A DNA stretch of 14,081 nt from Lactobacillus delbrueckii (lineage in GTDB: Bacteria > Bacillota > Bacilli > Lactobacillales > Lactobacillaceae), in assembly GCA_004556255.1 (NCBI GenBank), contig SFHY01000021.1, positions 1 through 14,081 on the forward strand, given 5' to 3'. A program made the translations under genes and the position numbers. Below, piece after piece: positions 1 to 7,810 of this stretch. The notes under the pieces were generated by a model. That model was not told where the DNA came from, ran no database searches, and saw only the letters and a list, made by a program, of their open reading frames with translations. How positions within the stretch are numbered: the first letter of the stretch is position 1; every line of letters begins with the position of its first letter.

Positions 1-1
1 C

Positions 2-355
2 CACCTAACTGATCGCTACCACAAGCCATTGTTCATCGTTGAAAATGGTCTTGGTGCTTACGACAAGGTTGAAGCAGATGGTTCAATTCACGATGATTAC
101 AGAATTGACTACTTGAGAAACCACATCTCTGAAATGGAAAAGGCAGTTGAACTCGATGGTGTTGACTTGATGGGTTACCTTCCATGGGGATGCATCGACT
201 TAGTTTCTGCTGGTACTGGTCAAATGGACAAGCGTTACGGCTTCATCTACGTTGACAAGAACGACGCTGGTGAAGGTACTTTGAAGCGTTCACGCAAGGA
301 TTCATTCTTCTGGTACAAGAAGGTCATTGCCTCCAACGGGACTGACCTCGACTAA
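2..355 (+). CDS. 6-phospho-beta-glucosidase, glycoside hydrolase family 1 (3' fragment)
   Basis: Only the C-terminal 117 or so residues are present; the reading frame is open from base 2 and the start lies outside the window. The segment FIVENGLG carries the GH1 catalytic nucleophile glutamate (codon 41-43). Downstream, GYLPWGCIDLVSAGTGQ followed by DKRYGFIYVD supplies the Ser, Lys and Tyr that bind the sugar 6-phosphate in phospho-glycosidases, so the substrate is a PTS-imported phosphorylated beta-glucoside rather than a free sugar. The end, with FFWYKKVIASNG, is the usual GH1 terminus, so the 3' end is intact. Cytoplasmic enzyme of beta-glucoside (cellobiose or salicin type) catabolism. 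A 6-phospho-beta-galactosidase role cannot be excluded from this fragment. It converges on the rpoD cluster and is followed by a terminator at 401-440. Confidence 0.9.
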   Translation, partial: HLTDRYHKPLFIVENGLGAYDKVEADGSIHDDYRIDYLRNHISEMEKAVELDGVDLMGYLPWGCIDLVSAGTGQMDKRYGFIYVDKNDAGEGTLKRSRKDSFFWYKKVIASNGTDLD

Positions 356-400
356 TCTTCTCTAATTCTTATTGCTACTTAATCTCTTAACGAAAACGCG

Positions 401-440
401 AAAAGCGACCAAGATCTGCTCTGATCTTGATCGCTTTTTT
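401..440. terminator. Intrinsic terminator between convergent bgl and rpoD3
   Basis: A long inverted repeat: 401-408 (AAAAGCGA) pairs with 431-438 (TCGCTTTT) and 410-416 (CAAGATC) pairs with 423-429 (GATCTTG), leaving one mismatch at 409/430 and a 6-base loop. A T run at 435-440 follows on the plus strand, so it ends the glucosidase transcript. On the minus strand the stem is followed by TTTTCGCGTTTT, so it probably also ends the rpoD3 transcript, less strongly. Confidence 0.85.
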
Positions 441-449
441 GTGCTTAGT

Positions 450-1586
450 CTATTCTGCTGAGAAGTAGTCCTGGAGCAGGTCTGAGTGGTGCTTCAACTT
501 CTTGACAGCCTTGGCTTCAATCTGCCGGACCCGTTCCCGGGTAACGCCCAGACTGCGGCCAACTTCTTCCAAGGTATGCGGCTCATCGTTTTCCAGGCCG
601 AAGCGCAGCTTCAAGACCTTGGCTTCTCTGTCAGTCAAGAACTCACCCATCATGCCGGACAGTTGATCCTTCAGCATTTCAAAAGCAGTGTATTCTTCTG
701 GGTTGACTGCCTTGTTGTCTTCCAGAAGGTCACCCAATTGTGAGTCCCCTTCTTCGCCAACCGGCTTGTCCAAAGAGTCGGTTTCCTGGTTCTTGGCTAC
801 CGTGATAATTTCCTGCACCTTCTGCAAAGGTTCATTCATTTCCGCGGCTAGCTCTTCCGGCTTGGCATCCCGGTCCAGGTCCTGCTGCAGGGTCCGCTGG
901 ATCCGGTTCATCTTGTTGATGCTTTCCACCACGTGAACCGGGATTCTGATCATCCGGTCCTGGTCAGCCAGGGCCCGGGTAATCGCCTGCCGGATCCACC
1001 AGGTAGCATAAGTTGAAAACTTAAAGCCCTTGGAGTAGTCGAACTTGTCAACTGCCTTCATGAGGCCGATATTGCCTTCCTGGATCAAGTCCAGGATCCC
1101 CATCTTCCCATTGTGCTTGGCATAGCGCTTGGCAATGGAGACTACCAAACGGAGGTTGGCGGCGGCCAGCTCATCCTTGGCTGACTCATCGCCGTTTTCA
1201 ATCCGCTTGGCTACTTCTACTTCTTCGTCCCGGCTCAAAAGCGGGACCTTGCCGATTTCCTTCAGATACATCCGGACCGAGTCGTAAACCCGGTCATTGT
1301 CACTGGAAGCGACCAGTTCTTTTTGTTCTTTCTTTTCAGCTTCTTCTTCCGCCTTGAGGGCCAGAGCAGACGGTTCACCCTGGTCGTCAACGATACTAAT
1401 CCCATTGTCCGCAAACTCTTCTACCAGCTTGGCAGTTTCGGCATCATTCAGACCATACGGTAGCAAGAGCCGGGCCTTCAGGTCCTTTTCGCTGATCTGC
1501 TTGGTCTTCTTTAAACCGGTAATCACCATTTTAATTGCTTTTTCCAGTGGAAAATCATTTACGTTAGAAGCATTTTCTTTTGCCAT
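450..1586 (-). CDS. Sigma-70 family RNA polymerase sigma factor, diverged third tandem RpoD paralogue
   Basis: 378 aa, last of three tandem sigma-70 genes (rpoD3 in this annotation). All primary-sigma regions are recognisable: an N-terminal 1.1-like part (about 10-70, with NGISIVD), region 1.2 (SVRMYLKEIG at 103-112), 2.1-2.4 (ANLRLVVSIAKRY to WWIRQAITR), 3, and 4.2 with helix-turn-helix VTRERVRQ. Residues that read the -10 (WWIRQAIT), extended -10 (H and E in VHVVE) and -35 (RER.R) elements are kept, so similar promoters are likely recognised. It departs from its neighbours in several places: two extra residues between 2.1 and 2.2 (AKHNGKMGI), DQDRM for DQART after 2.4, a sigma finger GEEGDSQLGDLLED instead of GEEDDSHLGDFIED, and a C-terminus lacking the HPSRS motif. 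ATG start, preceded by a modest ribosome site (AGGGCGG), 35 bp after rpoD2, with no clear promoter between. Whether it is an active alternative form of sigma-A or a decaying copy cannot be decided here; the uninterrupted frame and intact motifs favour activity. Confidence 0.9.
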   Translation of the reverse strand: MAKENASNVNDFPLEKAIKMVITGLKKTKQISEKDLKARLLLPYGLNDAETAKLVEEFADNGISIVDDQGEPSALALKAEEEAEKKEQKELVASSDNDRVYDSVRMYLKEIGKVPLLSRDEEVEVAKRIENGDESAKDELAAANLRLVVSIAKRYAKHNGKMGILDLIQEGNIGLMKAVDKFDYSKGFKFSTYATWWIRQAITRALADQDRMIRIPVHVVESINKMNRIQRTLQQDLDRDAKPEELAAEMNEPLQKVQEIITVAKNQETDSLDKPVGEEGDSQLGDLLEDNKAVNPEEYTAFEMLKDQLSGMMGEFLTDREAKVLKLRFGLENDEPHTLEEVGRSLGVTRERVRQIEAKAVKKLKHHSDLLQDYFSAE

Positions 1587-1621
1587 TCAATCCGCCCTGT
1601 TCTTATTCTGCTAAAAATTTA

Positions 1622-2743
1622 CTACTCTAAAAAGTCACGCAACTGGTTGCTCCGGCTAGGGTGCCGCAGCTTGCGCAAGGCCTTGGCCTCGATCTGCCGG
1701 ATCCGCTCCCGGGTCACGCCAAAGACCCGGCCGACTTCTTCCAAAGTCCGGGGATTTCCGTCATCCAGACCAAAACGCAGACGCAATACATTTTCCTCTC
1801 TGTCGGTCAAAGTGTCAAGCACTTCCGCCAGCTGGTCCTTCAGCATTTCACTGGCCGCGTGCTGTTCCGGGCTGGTCGCGTCCTTGTCTTCGATAAAATC
1901 GCCTAAGTGGGAGTCATCCTCTTCCCCAATCGGTGTCTCCAAGGAAACTGGCTCCTGGGCCACCTTGAGGATCTCCCGGACCTTCTTGACCGGCAGGTCC
2001 ATTTCCGCGGCAATTTCTTCTGGTTCCGGGTCTCTGCCCAAATCCTGGAGAAGCTGCCGCTGGATCCGGATCAGCTTGTTAATGGTTTCCACCATATGAA
2101 CCGGAATTCTGATCGTCCGGGCCTGGTCAGCAATCGCCCGGGTGATTGCTTGCCGGATCCACCAGGTCGCGTAAGTAGAAAACTTGAAGCCCAACCGGTA
2201 GTCAAACTTGTCGACCGCCTTCATCAGGCCCATGTTCCCTTCCTGGATCAGGTCCAAAAAGCTCATCCCCCGGCCAACATAGCGCTTGGCAATGGAAACC
2301 ACCAGACGCAGGTTGGCATTGGTCAGTTCATCCTTGGCCTCCTGGTCTCCGGCTTCAATCCGCTTGGCCAGCTGGACTTCTTCATCCCCGCTGAGCAGAC
2401 TAACCCGGCCGATCCGCTTCAAATACTGGCGGACCGGGTCATTCATCCGGCTGCCTGGGGCTGACAAGTGTTCCAGCTCTGCCTTTTCCACGTTTTTCTG
2501 CTTGGCCAGGGCCAATTTGGACGGTTCGCCCTTATCATCGACAATGCTGATCCCGTTATCTTCAAATTCCTGCACCAGCTGATCGACCGCCCGGCCTTCA
2601 ATTTGGTAAGGCTTCAGCAAGCGGTCGGTAAATTCCTTTTCAGAAATTTGCTTGCTCTTCTTGACATCCTTAACAACTAACTTAACGGCATCAGCCAGGG
2701 ATACCTGGTCTGCCTTTCCTGTCTGCTTAGCTTTGTCTGTCAT
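1622..2743 (-). CDS. Primary-type sigma-70 factor, second tandem RpoD copy
   Basis: 373 aa, middle member of the sigma triplet (rpoD2 here). It has a 1.1-like N-terminus with VDQLVQEFEDNGISIVD, region 1.2 at 102-112, regions 2.1-2.4 (about 143-209), the unaltered sigma finger GEEDDSHLGDFIED (273-286), and region 4.2 with VTRERIRQ and the classic HPSRS terminus. From about residue 143 onward it is nearly the same protein as rpoD1, so it arose by duplication. The main oddity is region 1.2, which reads DPVRQYLKRIG where rpoD1 has DPVRMYLKEIG. The N-terminal linker is also less conserved. ATG start with GAAGG about 8 bases upstream. The 41-bp gap after rpoD1 holds a small hairpin (2767-2771 with 2777-2781) without a T run, so it is not a terminator; co-transcription with rpoD1 is likely. 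Confidence 0.92.
   Translation of the reverse strand: MTDKAKQTGKADQVSLADAVKLVVKDVKKSKQISEKEFTDRLLKPYQIEGRAVDQLVQEFEDNGISIVDDKGEPSKLALAKQKNVEKAELEHLSAPGSRMNDPVRQYLKRIGRVSLLSGDEEVQLAKRIEAGDQEAKDELTNANLRLVVSIAKRYVGRGMSFLDLIQEGNMGLMKAVDKFDYRLGFKFSTYATWWIRQAITRAIADQARTIRIPVHMVETINKLIRIQRQLLQDLGRDPEPEEIAAEMDLPVKKVREILKVAQEPVSLETPIGEEDDSHLGDFIEDKDATSPEQHAASEMLKDQLAEVLDTLTDREENVLRLRFGLDDGNPRTLEEVGRVFGVTRERIRQIEAKALRKLRHPSRSNQLRDFLE
2195..2250. repeat. 56-bp exact direct repeat shared by rpoD2 and rpoD1
   Basis: Bases 2195-2250 in rpoD2 are identical to 3358-3413 in rpoD1, about 1.16 kb apart in the same orientation. They encode the 2.2-2.3 segment (from LIQEGNMGLMKAVDKF to FDYR). Flanking DNA is also very similar with scattered third-position differences. 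It is a possible site for gene conversion or loss of one copy by recombination. Confidence 0.9.
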
Positions 2744-2784
2744 TTGATTGCCTTCACTCTATCACAGCAGCATCACGCTGCACA

Positions 2785-3903
2785 TTAATCTAAGAAATCC
2801 CGCAACTGGCTGCTCCGGCTCGGGTGGCGGAGCTTTCTGAGGGCCTTGGCCTCAATTTGCCGGATCCGTTCCCGGGTCACTTCAAAATGCTGGCCGACTT
2901 CTTCCAAAGTCCTGGTCTTGCCATCATCTAAGCCAAAACGCAAACGGAGGACTTCTTCTTCCCGGTCACTCAAGGTATCCAAAACCTCGGCCAGCTGCTC
3001 TTTCAGCATCTCATTGGCCGCGTGCTGTTCGGGACTCATCGCGTCCTTGTCTTCGATAAAGTCGCCTAAGTGGGAGTCGTCTTCTTCCCCAATCGGGGTC
3101 TCCAAAGAAACCGGCTCTTGGGAAATCTTCAAGATCTCCCTGACCTTCTTGACCGGCAAGTCCATTTCCGCCCCGATTTCTTCCGGTTCCGGGTCTCTGC
3201 CTAAATCCTGGAGGAGCTGGCGCTGAATCCGGATCAGCTTGTTAATGGTTTCCACCATGTGGACCGGAATTCTGATCGTCCGGGCCTGGTCGGCAATTGC
3301 CCGGGTGATGGCCTGCCGGATCCACCAGGTCGCGTAAGTGGAGAACTTATAGCCCAGCCGGTAGTCAAACTTGTCGACCGCCTTCATCAGGCCCATGTTC
3401 CCTTCCTGGATCAAGTCCAGGAAGTTCATCCCACGGCCAACATAGCGCTTGGCAATCGAGACAACCAAACGCAGGTTGGCTTCAGCCAGTTCCTGCTTGG
3501 CCTCTTCATCGCCGGCCTCAATCCGCTTGGCCAGAGCGACTTCTTCCTCACCGGTCAAAAGGTTGACCCGGCCGATTTCCTTTAAGTACATTCTGACCGG
3601 GTCATTCATCCTCATCCCGGTCGGGGCGGCCATATTGTTCAGTTCCGCCTTTTCAACATTTTTCTGCTTGGTCAGAGCCAGCTTGGAAGGCTTGCCATCC
3701 TCATCAACAATGCTGATCCCGTTGTCTTCAAATTCCTGGACCAGCTGGTCGACGGCCTTGCCCTCTAATTTGTAGGGCTTGATCAAGCGGTCTTCGAAAG
3801 CAGCTTCAGTGATTTGGTGGCTGGCCTTTACTCCTTCAACAACCAGCTTCACCGCCTTTTCCAGGGACATCTCATTGGCCTTGGTTTGCTTTTCTTCTGT
3901 CAC
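2785..3903 (-). CDS. rpoD: Primary RNA polymerase sigma factor RpoD (SigA), first copy after dnaG
   Basis: 372 aa, the usual size for the Firmicutes housekeeping sigma factor, in its standard place directly after dnaG. It directs core RNA polymerase to -10/-35 promoters. Visible regions: 1.1-like N-terminus (12-70), 1.2 (DPVRMYLKEIG, 101-111), 2.1-2.4 (142-209, with ANLRLVVSIAKRY, LDLIQEGN, STYATWWIRQAIT), 3.0 with H215 and E218 for the extended -10, sigma finger 272-285 (GEEDDSHLGDFIED), and 4.2 with VTRERIRQ (342-349) ending HPSRSSQLRDFLD. The start is GTG at 3903, chosen because AGGAGG (3910-3915, minus sense) sits 6 bases upstream. It overlaps the 3' end of dnaG by 32 bp, which implies translational coupling. 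By position and by its unaltered motifs it is the best candidate for the ancestral, essential copy. Confidence 0.96.
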   Translation of the reverse strand: MTEEKQTKANEMSLEKAVKLVVEGVKASHQITEAAFEDRLIKPYKLEGKAVDQLVQEFEDNGISIVDEDGKPSKLALTKQKNVEKAELNNMAAPTGMRMNDPVRMYLKEIGRVNLLTGEEEVALAKRIEAGDEEAKQELAEANLRLVVSIAKRYVGRGMNFLDLIQEGNMGLMKAVDKFDYRLGYKFSTYATWWIRQAITRAIADQARTIRIPVHMVETINKLIRIQRQLLQDLGRDPEPEEIGAEMDLPVKKVREILKISQEPVSLETPIGEEDDSHLGDFIEDKDAMSPEQHAANEMLKEQLAEVLDTLSDREEEVLRLRFGLDDGKTRTLEEVGQHFEVTRERIRQIEAKALRKLRHPSRSSQLRDFLD

Positions 3904-5713
3904 TAACTGCCTCCTCTTCCTGCAGCTTCAGTTGCCTTAGCTGCAAAATTGCCTGTGTTTCCAGCAAAATTGCCGTTTGGTCGTTTCGCCGACGCGCGTC
4001 TGCAATCGCCTGCATGTGGCGGTCGATCTCATCATCTATCTTGCACAGGTTTAGTACCCGAACCTGCGCCTCGAGCTCTTCCAAGGTGATTTCCCCTGGT
4101 AGCCCGGTCATATCAGTACTAACAATTATACTCTGAAGTTCTTCAGGAATAAAATCCAAAAAGCCGCTCAATGAAACATTTTCATGAGTTTCAATGTAAT
4201 TGAGCCAAAGTTTGGCCAGGCGCTCGTATTCCGGGTTTGGAAAAACAAAACCGTTGACAATCAAGTAGTCCCGGGCCTCATCAGAATAGATGTAGGCATA
4301 AAGCAGGCGCTGCTGGGCCTTTAGCGCCCGGGTGACCGGCTGCGGATCCGCGGCTGGAGCCAAGGGGGCCGGCTCGGGCAGGATTTCGCTGCTGGTATGC
4401 TGGTCCACCCGGCGCTGCTTGCGGCGGGCCCTGGACAAGTTAACCTTTAAGGCATCCAGGGAGACTCCAGTTTCCTTGGCCAGGCGGCCGACATAAAGGT
4501 CTTGTTCAACCGGGTTGGGCAAGGCGGCGATTTCCGCTACTGCCTCGCTTAAATAGGCCACCTGCTCGCGCTCATTGTTTAAGTTGTACTTCTTCTTCAA
4601 GCGCTGCAGGAAAAAGTCAGTGGTCGAAATAGCCCCTCTAATCGCGGCCTGGTAGCTGTCTGGTCCGTACTGCTTGACATATTCGTCCGGGTCGAGCTTG
4701 TCAGGCAGGATCACGATGCCCAGGTCAAAGTTGCCGGCCTGCTTGAAGAGGCCCACCGCCCGTTCAGTGGCGTGCTGGCCTGGATCGTCGCCGTCATAGT
4801 TGATGACGACTTGCTTGGTGATCCGGCGGATCATATAGACCTGCTGCTGGGTCAAACTGGTCCCCATGGAGGCAATCCCGGTCTTGACCCCGGCCTTATA
4901 GGCCGAAATCACGTCCATATGTCCTTCAAACAAGACTAGGTGTCCCTCTTTTCTGACATGCTTCTTGGCTTCTGAAAAGTGGAAGAGCAGGTCTGACTTG
5001 TTGAAGATGCTGGTTTCCGGACTGTTCAAGTACTTGGGTTCTTCCGGGTCATCGCTGATTCTCCGGCCGGAAAAGGCTACCGGGTGGCCACTTTCATCAC
5101 TCATCGGGAACATCAAGCGGTCTCTGAAGCGGTCAAAGAGGCGGCCGTCCTGGCTCTTGACAAACAAGCCGCTTTCCGCCAGCTGGTCATCCGTATAGCC
5201 TTCGCCTCTTAAGTAAGTCAAGAGCAGGTCTGACTTGCCTGGGGCATAGCCGATCTTAAAGTGTTTGAGCAGGTCATCGTCCAGACCTCTTTTTCTGGCA
5301 TATTCCAGGCCCCTTTCCCCGATCTTGGTAGTCATGAGCACCTGCTGGTAAAAGTCCGCCGCGTCCTTATGCATCTGCATCAAAGGATTCAGCTTGACCG
5401 GCTGCTCCTGGTATTCCTGGGGCATAGGGATATTGGCGAATTCCGCTACTCTTTCAACGCTTTCTGGAAAAGTAACTTCTTCCTTTTCCATGATGAACTT
5501 GTAGACATTGCCGCCTTTATGGCAGCCAAAGCAGTAAAAGAACTGCTTGTCCGGGTTGACGCTGAAAGAGGGGGTCTTTTCTTGATGAAAAGGGCAAAGA
5601 CCAACATAGTCTTTGCCTCTCTTCTCCAGTGATACATACTGGCTGATCACGTCAACGATATTTACGCTGCCCCGAACTTCATTGATAAAATCTTCCGAAA
5701 TTCTTCCAGCCAA
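3872..5713 (-). CDS. dnaG: DNA primase DnaG
   Basis: Synthesises RNA primers at the replication fork together with the DnaB-type helicase. With the start used here it has 613 aa, normal for the family. The N-terminal CHC2 zinc finger is complete (C40, H43, C61, C64 in LCPFH and YCFGC). The TOPRIM catalytic core has E263 and D267 (FEGHMD) and the metal-binding D307 and D309 (NYDGDD). The C-terminal helicase-binding part (roughly 440-613) is less conserved, as usual. The frame also permits GTG at 5722, but AAAGG directly abuts that codon. TTG at 5711-5713 has AAAGG 8 bases upstream and gives MAGRISEDFI, matching the usual family N-terminus (for example MGNRIPDE in Bacillus). It lies 30 bp after glyS with no terminator visible, and overlaps rpoD1. 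Confidence 0.93.
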   Translation of the reverse strand: MAGRISEDFINEVRGSVNIVDVISQYVSLEKRGKDYVGLCPFHQEKTPSFSVNPDKQFFYCFGCHKGGNVYKFIMEKEEVTFPESVERVAEFANIPMPQEYQEQPVKLNPLMQMHKDAADFYQQVLMTTKIGERGLEYARKRGLDDDLLKHFKIGYAPGKSDLLLTYLRGEGYTDDQLAESGLFVKSQDGRLFDRFRDRLMFPMSDESGHPVAFSGRRISDDPEEPKYLNSPETSIFNKSDLLFHFSEAKKHVRKEGHLVLFEGHMDVISAYKAGVKTGIASMGTSLTQQQVYMIRRITKQVVINYDGDDPGQHATERAVGLFKQAGNFDLGIVILPDKLDPDEYVKQYGPDSYQAAIRGAISTTDFFLQRLKKKYNLNNEREQVAYLSEAVAEIAALPNPVEQDLYVGRLAKETGVSLDALKVNLSRARRKQRRVDQHTSSEILPEPAPLAPAADPQPVTRALKAQQRLLYAYIYSDEARDYLIVNGFVFPNPEYERLAKLWLNYIETHENVSLSGFLDFIPEELQSIIVSTDMTGLPGEITLEELEAQVRVLNLCKIDDEIDRHMQAIADARRRNDQTAILLETQAILQLRQLKLQEEEAVSDRRKANQGQ

Positions 5714-5743
5714 TTGCCTCACCCTTTATTAAAAATTTGCTTC

Positions 5744-7810
5744 TTACTTGATAACCAACTTGCTCAAGTCGCCCAAGCGCTTGGCCAGGTCATTGACAGC
5801 TGCCAGCTGGCTCAAGCGGTTGTTCTTGACTGCTTCGTCCTTGGCCATGATCATGTTGACGTCGAAGTAGCGGTCGATTACCCCTTGCAGGGCAACGAAG
5901 GCTTCGTAAAGTTCAGCATGGTCCTTGACATTTGCCAAAGCTTCAACTCCATTATAAAGGTCTTGTTCGCTTCTGTCTTCAAATAAGCTTGGGTCAACCG
6001 GACTAGCCTGGGTAAACTTAGCCTTCTTCAAGATGTTGGCGATTCTAGTCAGACTTTCAACGACTGGCTTGAAGGCTTCGTCGTCATGGTGCTGCTGCAG
6101 GACCTTGGCAGCGGCCAGGATCTGGCTTGGGTCTTGTTCGCTTGAAGCCAGAACGGCGTCGATAACGTCGTATTGGTAGTTGTTCTTTTGCAAGAACTGC
6201 TTGATCCGGTCACGGATAAAGTCAGCAAGTTGCTTGTCTTCTTCCGCCCCTTGCGGCAGCTTGGCCGGAGTCTTGCCAGACAAAAGTTCCACGATTTCCG
6301 GAACAACCTGGTCAAATGGCAGGGACCAGTTTTCGTTCAGAAGGATCCGGACGATCCCGTAAGCGTAACGGCGCAAAGCGTATGGATCGTTTGATGATGA
6401 AGGAATCATCCCGGCACCAAAGAAGGCAATAATGGTGTCCAGCTTGTCAGCAACTGACAAGAGGGCGCCGACCTTGGTCTTCGGCAAGTCACCTTCAGCC
6501 GTAGTTGGCATGTAGTGTTCCTTGATAGCGACAGAAACGTTTTCGTTTTCGCCAGCCAAGCGGGCATAGTGCATCCCCATGACCCCTTGCAGTTCAGCGA
6601 ATTCGCCGACCATCTGGGTTACCAGGTCGAACTTGTACAAGCCGCTTACCCGGTCAAAGTCAGCCACTTCTTCAGCTGACAAGCCGAATCTCTTAGCCAA
6701 GTAGTCGCCGATGATCCGGACCCGGGTCATCTTTTCTGCCATTGAACCGATCTTGTCGTGGAAGGAAACGCTGTCCATCCGGTCAACAAAGTGGCTGAGC
6801 GGGTACTTGCGGTCTTCGTCGTAGAAGAATACCGCGTCATCCAGCCGAGCAACCAGGACCTTTTCGTTACCGGAAATGACGTTTTCCAGGTGGTCCTTGT
6901 TCCCGTTTCTGACTGAGATGAAGTAGTTGATCAGCTTGCCTTCCTGGTCATAGACTTCAAAGTAGCGCTGGTTGTCCTTCATGGAAGTGATCAGGACTTC
7001 GTCCGGGATTTCCAGGTACTTTTGGTCAAATGAGCCGGCAAAAACAGTCGGGTATTCAACCAGGTTGTTGACTTCTTCCAAGAGGCTGGCATCCAGCTTG
7101 ATCTGCCAGTTGTGGCTGTTTACCAAGTCGTTGATCTGGGAAACAATCATGTCCTTGCGTTCGTCAGCATCAACGATGACGTATTGGTCCCGCAGAGCTT
7201 CCACGTAGTCGTCAGCGTTGGCCAAAACCACGCTGTCGCCCAAGAAGCGGTGGCCGGCAGTCTTGCGGCCGGCAGTGATGTCCAGGAACTGAACTGGCAC
7301 TACTTCGCTGCCGTAAAGGGCAACAAGCCAGTGAATCGGGCGGACAAATTCAAAGTCTTGGGAGTCCCAGCGCATCTTGGTCGGGAAGGTCATGGCCTTG
7401 ATTACTTCATCCAGGCCCAAAAGAATTTCCTTGGCTTCCTTGCCGGCCTTTTGCACGTGCACATAAGCATATTCAACACCCTTGAGTTCTTCAAAGTAGA
7501 TGTCGTCGACGCTCATCCCCTGGCCGCGGGCAAAGCCGACAGCGGCCTTGGTCCAGTTGCCGTCAGCGTCCTGGGCAATCTTCTTGGCCGGCCCCTTCTT
7601 GACTTCGTCCACGTCAGCCTGCTTTTCATCCAGGTCCTTGACCAGGACAGTCAAGCGGCGGGGAGTTGAGTAGGTCTTGATTTCCTTAAAGCCCAGGCCG
7701 TTTTCCTTCAAGAACTTGCCAGTTCTGTCAGCCAGCTGCTTGACTGATTTGCTGACCACGTGGGCTGGCATTTCTTCAACGCCGATTTCAAATAAAAAGT
7801 CTTTAGTCAT
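5744..7810 (-). CDS. glyS: Glycyl-tRNA synthetase beta subunit
   Basis: 688 aa, full length for the beta subunit of the bacterial alpha2-beta2 GlyRS. It binds the tRNA-Gly body and anticodon while GlyQ makes glycyl-adenylate. The N-terminus MTKDFLFEIGVEEMPAHV is characteristic, followed by the middle domains (for example FVRPIHWLVALYG and a conserved FFYDED.K segment), and the C-terminal anticodon-binding helical domain ending in LAKRLGDLSKLV. The start is ATG at 7810, with GGAGG 6-7 bases upstream; an in-frame start at 7837 would add nine residues that do not look like the family. It overlaps the 3' end of glyQ by 8 bp, a typical coupled pair giving balanced subunits. Confidence 0.96.
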   Translation of the reverse strand: MTKDFLFEIGVEEMPAHVVSKSVKQLADRTGKFLKENGLGFKEIKTYSTPRRLTVLVKDLDEKQADVDEVKKGPAKKIAQDADGNWTKAAVGFARGQGMSVDDIYFEELKGVEYAYVHVQKAGKEAKEILLGLDEVIKAMTFPTKMRWDSQDFEFVRPIHWLVALYGSEVVPVQFLDITAGRKTAGHRFLGDSVVLANADDYVEALRDQYVIVDADERKDMIVSQINDLVNSHNWQIKLDASLLEEVNNLVEYPTVFAGSFDQKYLEIPDEVLITSMKDNQRYFEVYDQEGKLINYFISVRNGNKDHLENVISGNEKVLVARLDDAVFFYDEDRKYPLSHFVDRMDSVSFHDKIGSMAEKMTRVRIIGDYLAKRFGLSAEEVADFDRVSGLYKFDLVTQMVGEFAELQGVMGMHYARLAGENENVSVAIKEHYMPTTAEGDLPKTKVGALLSVADKLDTIIAFFGAGMIPSSSNDPYALRRYAYGIVRILLNENWSLPFDQVVPEIVELLSGKTPAKLPQGAEEDKQLADFIRDRIKQFLQKNNYQYDVIDAVLASSEQDPSQILAAAKVLQQHHDDEAFKPVVESLTRIANILKKAKFTQASPVDPSLFEDRSEQDLYNGVEALANVKDHAELYEAFVALQGVIDRYFDVNMIMAKDEAVKNNRLSQLAAVNDLAKRLGDLSKLVIK

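Noticed and set aside
1647..2582. Long plus-strand open frames antisense to rpoD2 (for example 1907-2464, 185 codons)
   Set aside because: They are mirror frames of a GC-rich conserved gene, have no ribosome site or recognisable domain, and similar ones recur opposite rpoD1, glyS and ybeY.
2767..2781. Hairpin between rpoD1 and rpoD2 as a terminator
   Set aside because: Only a 5-bp stem with no T run; it may be an RNA processing feature or chance.
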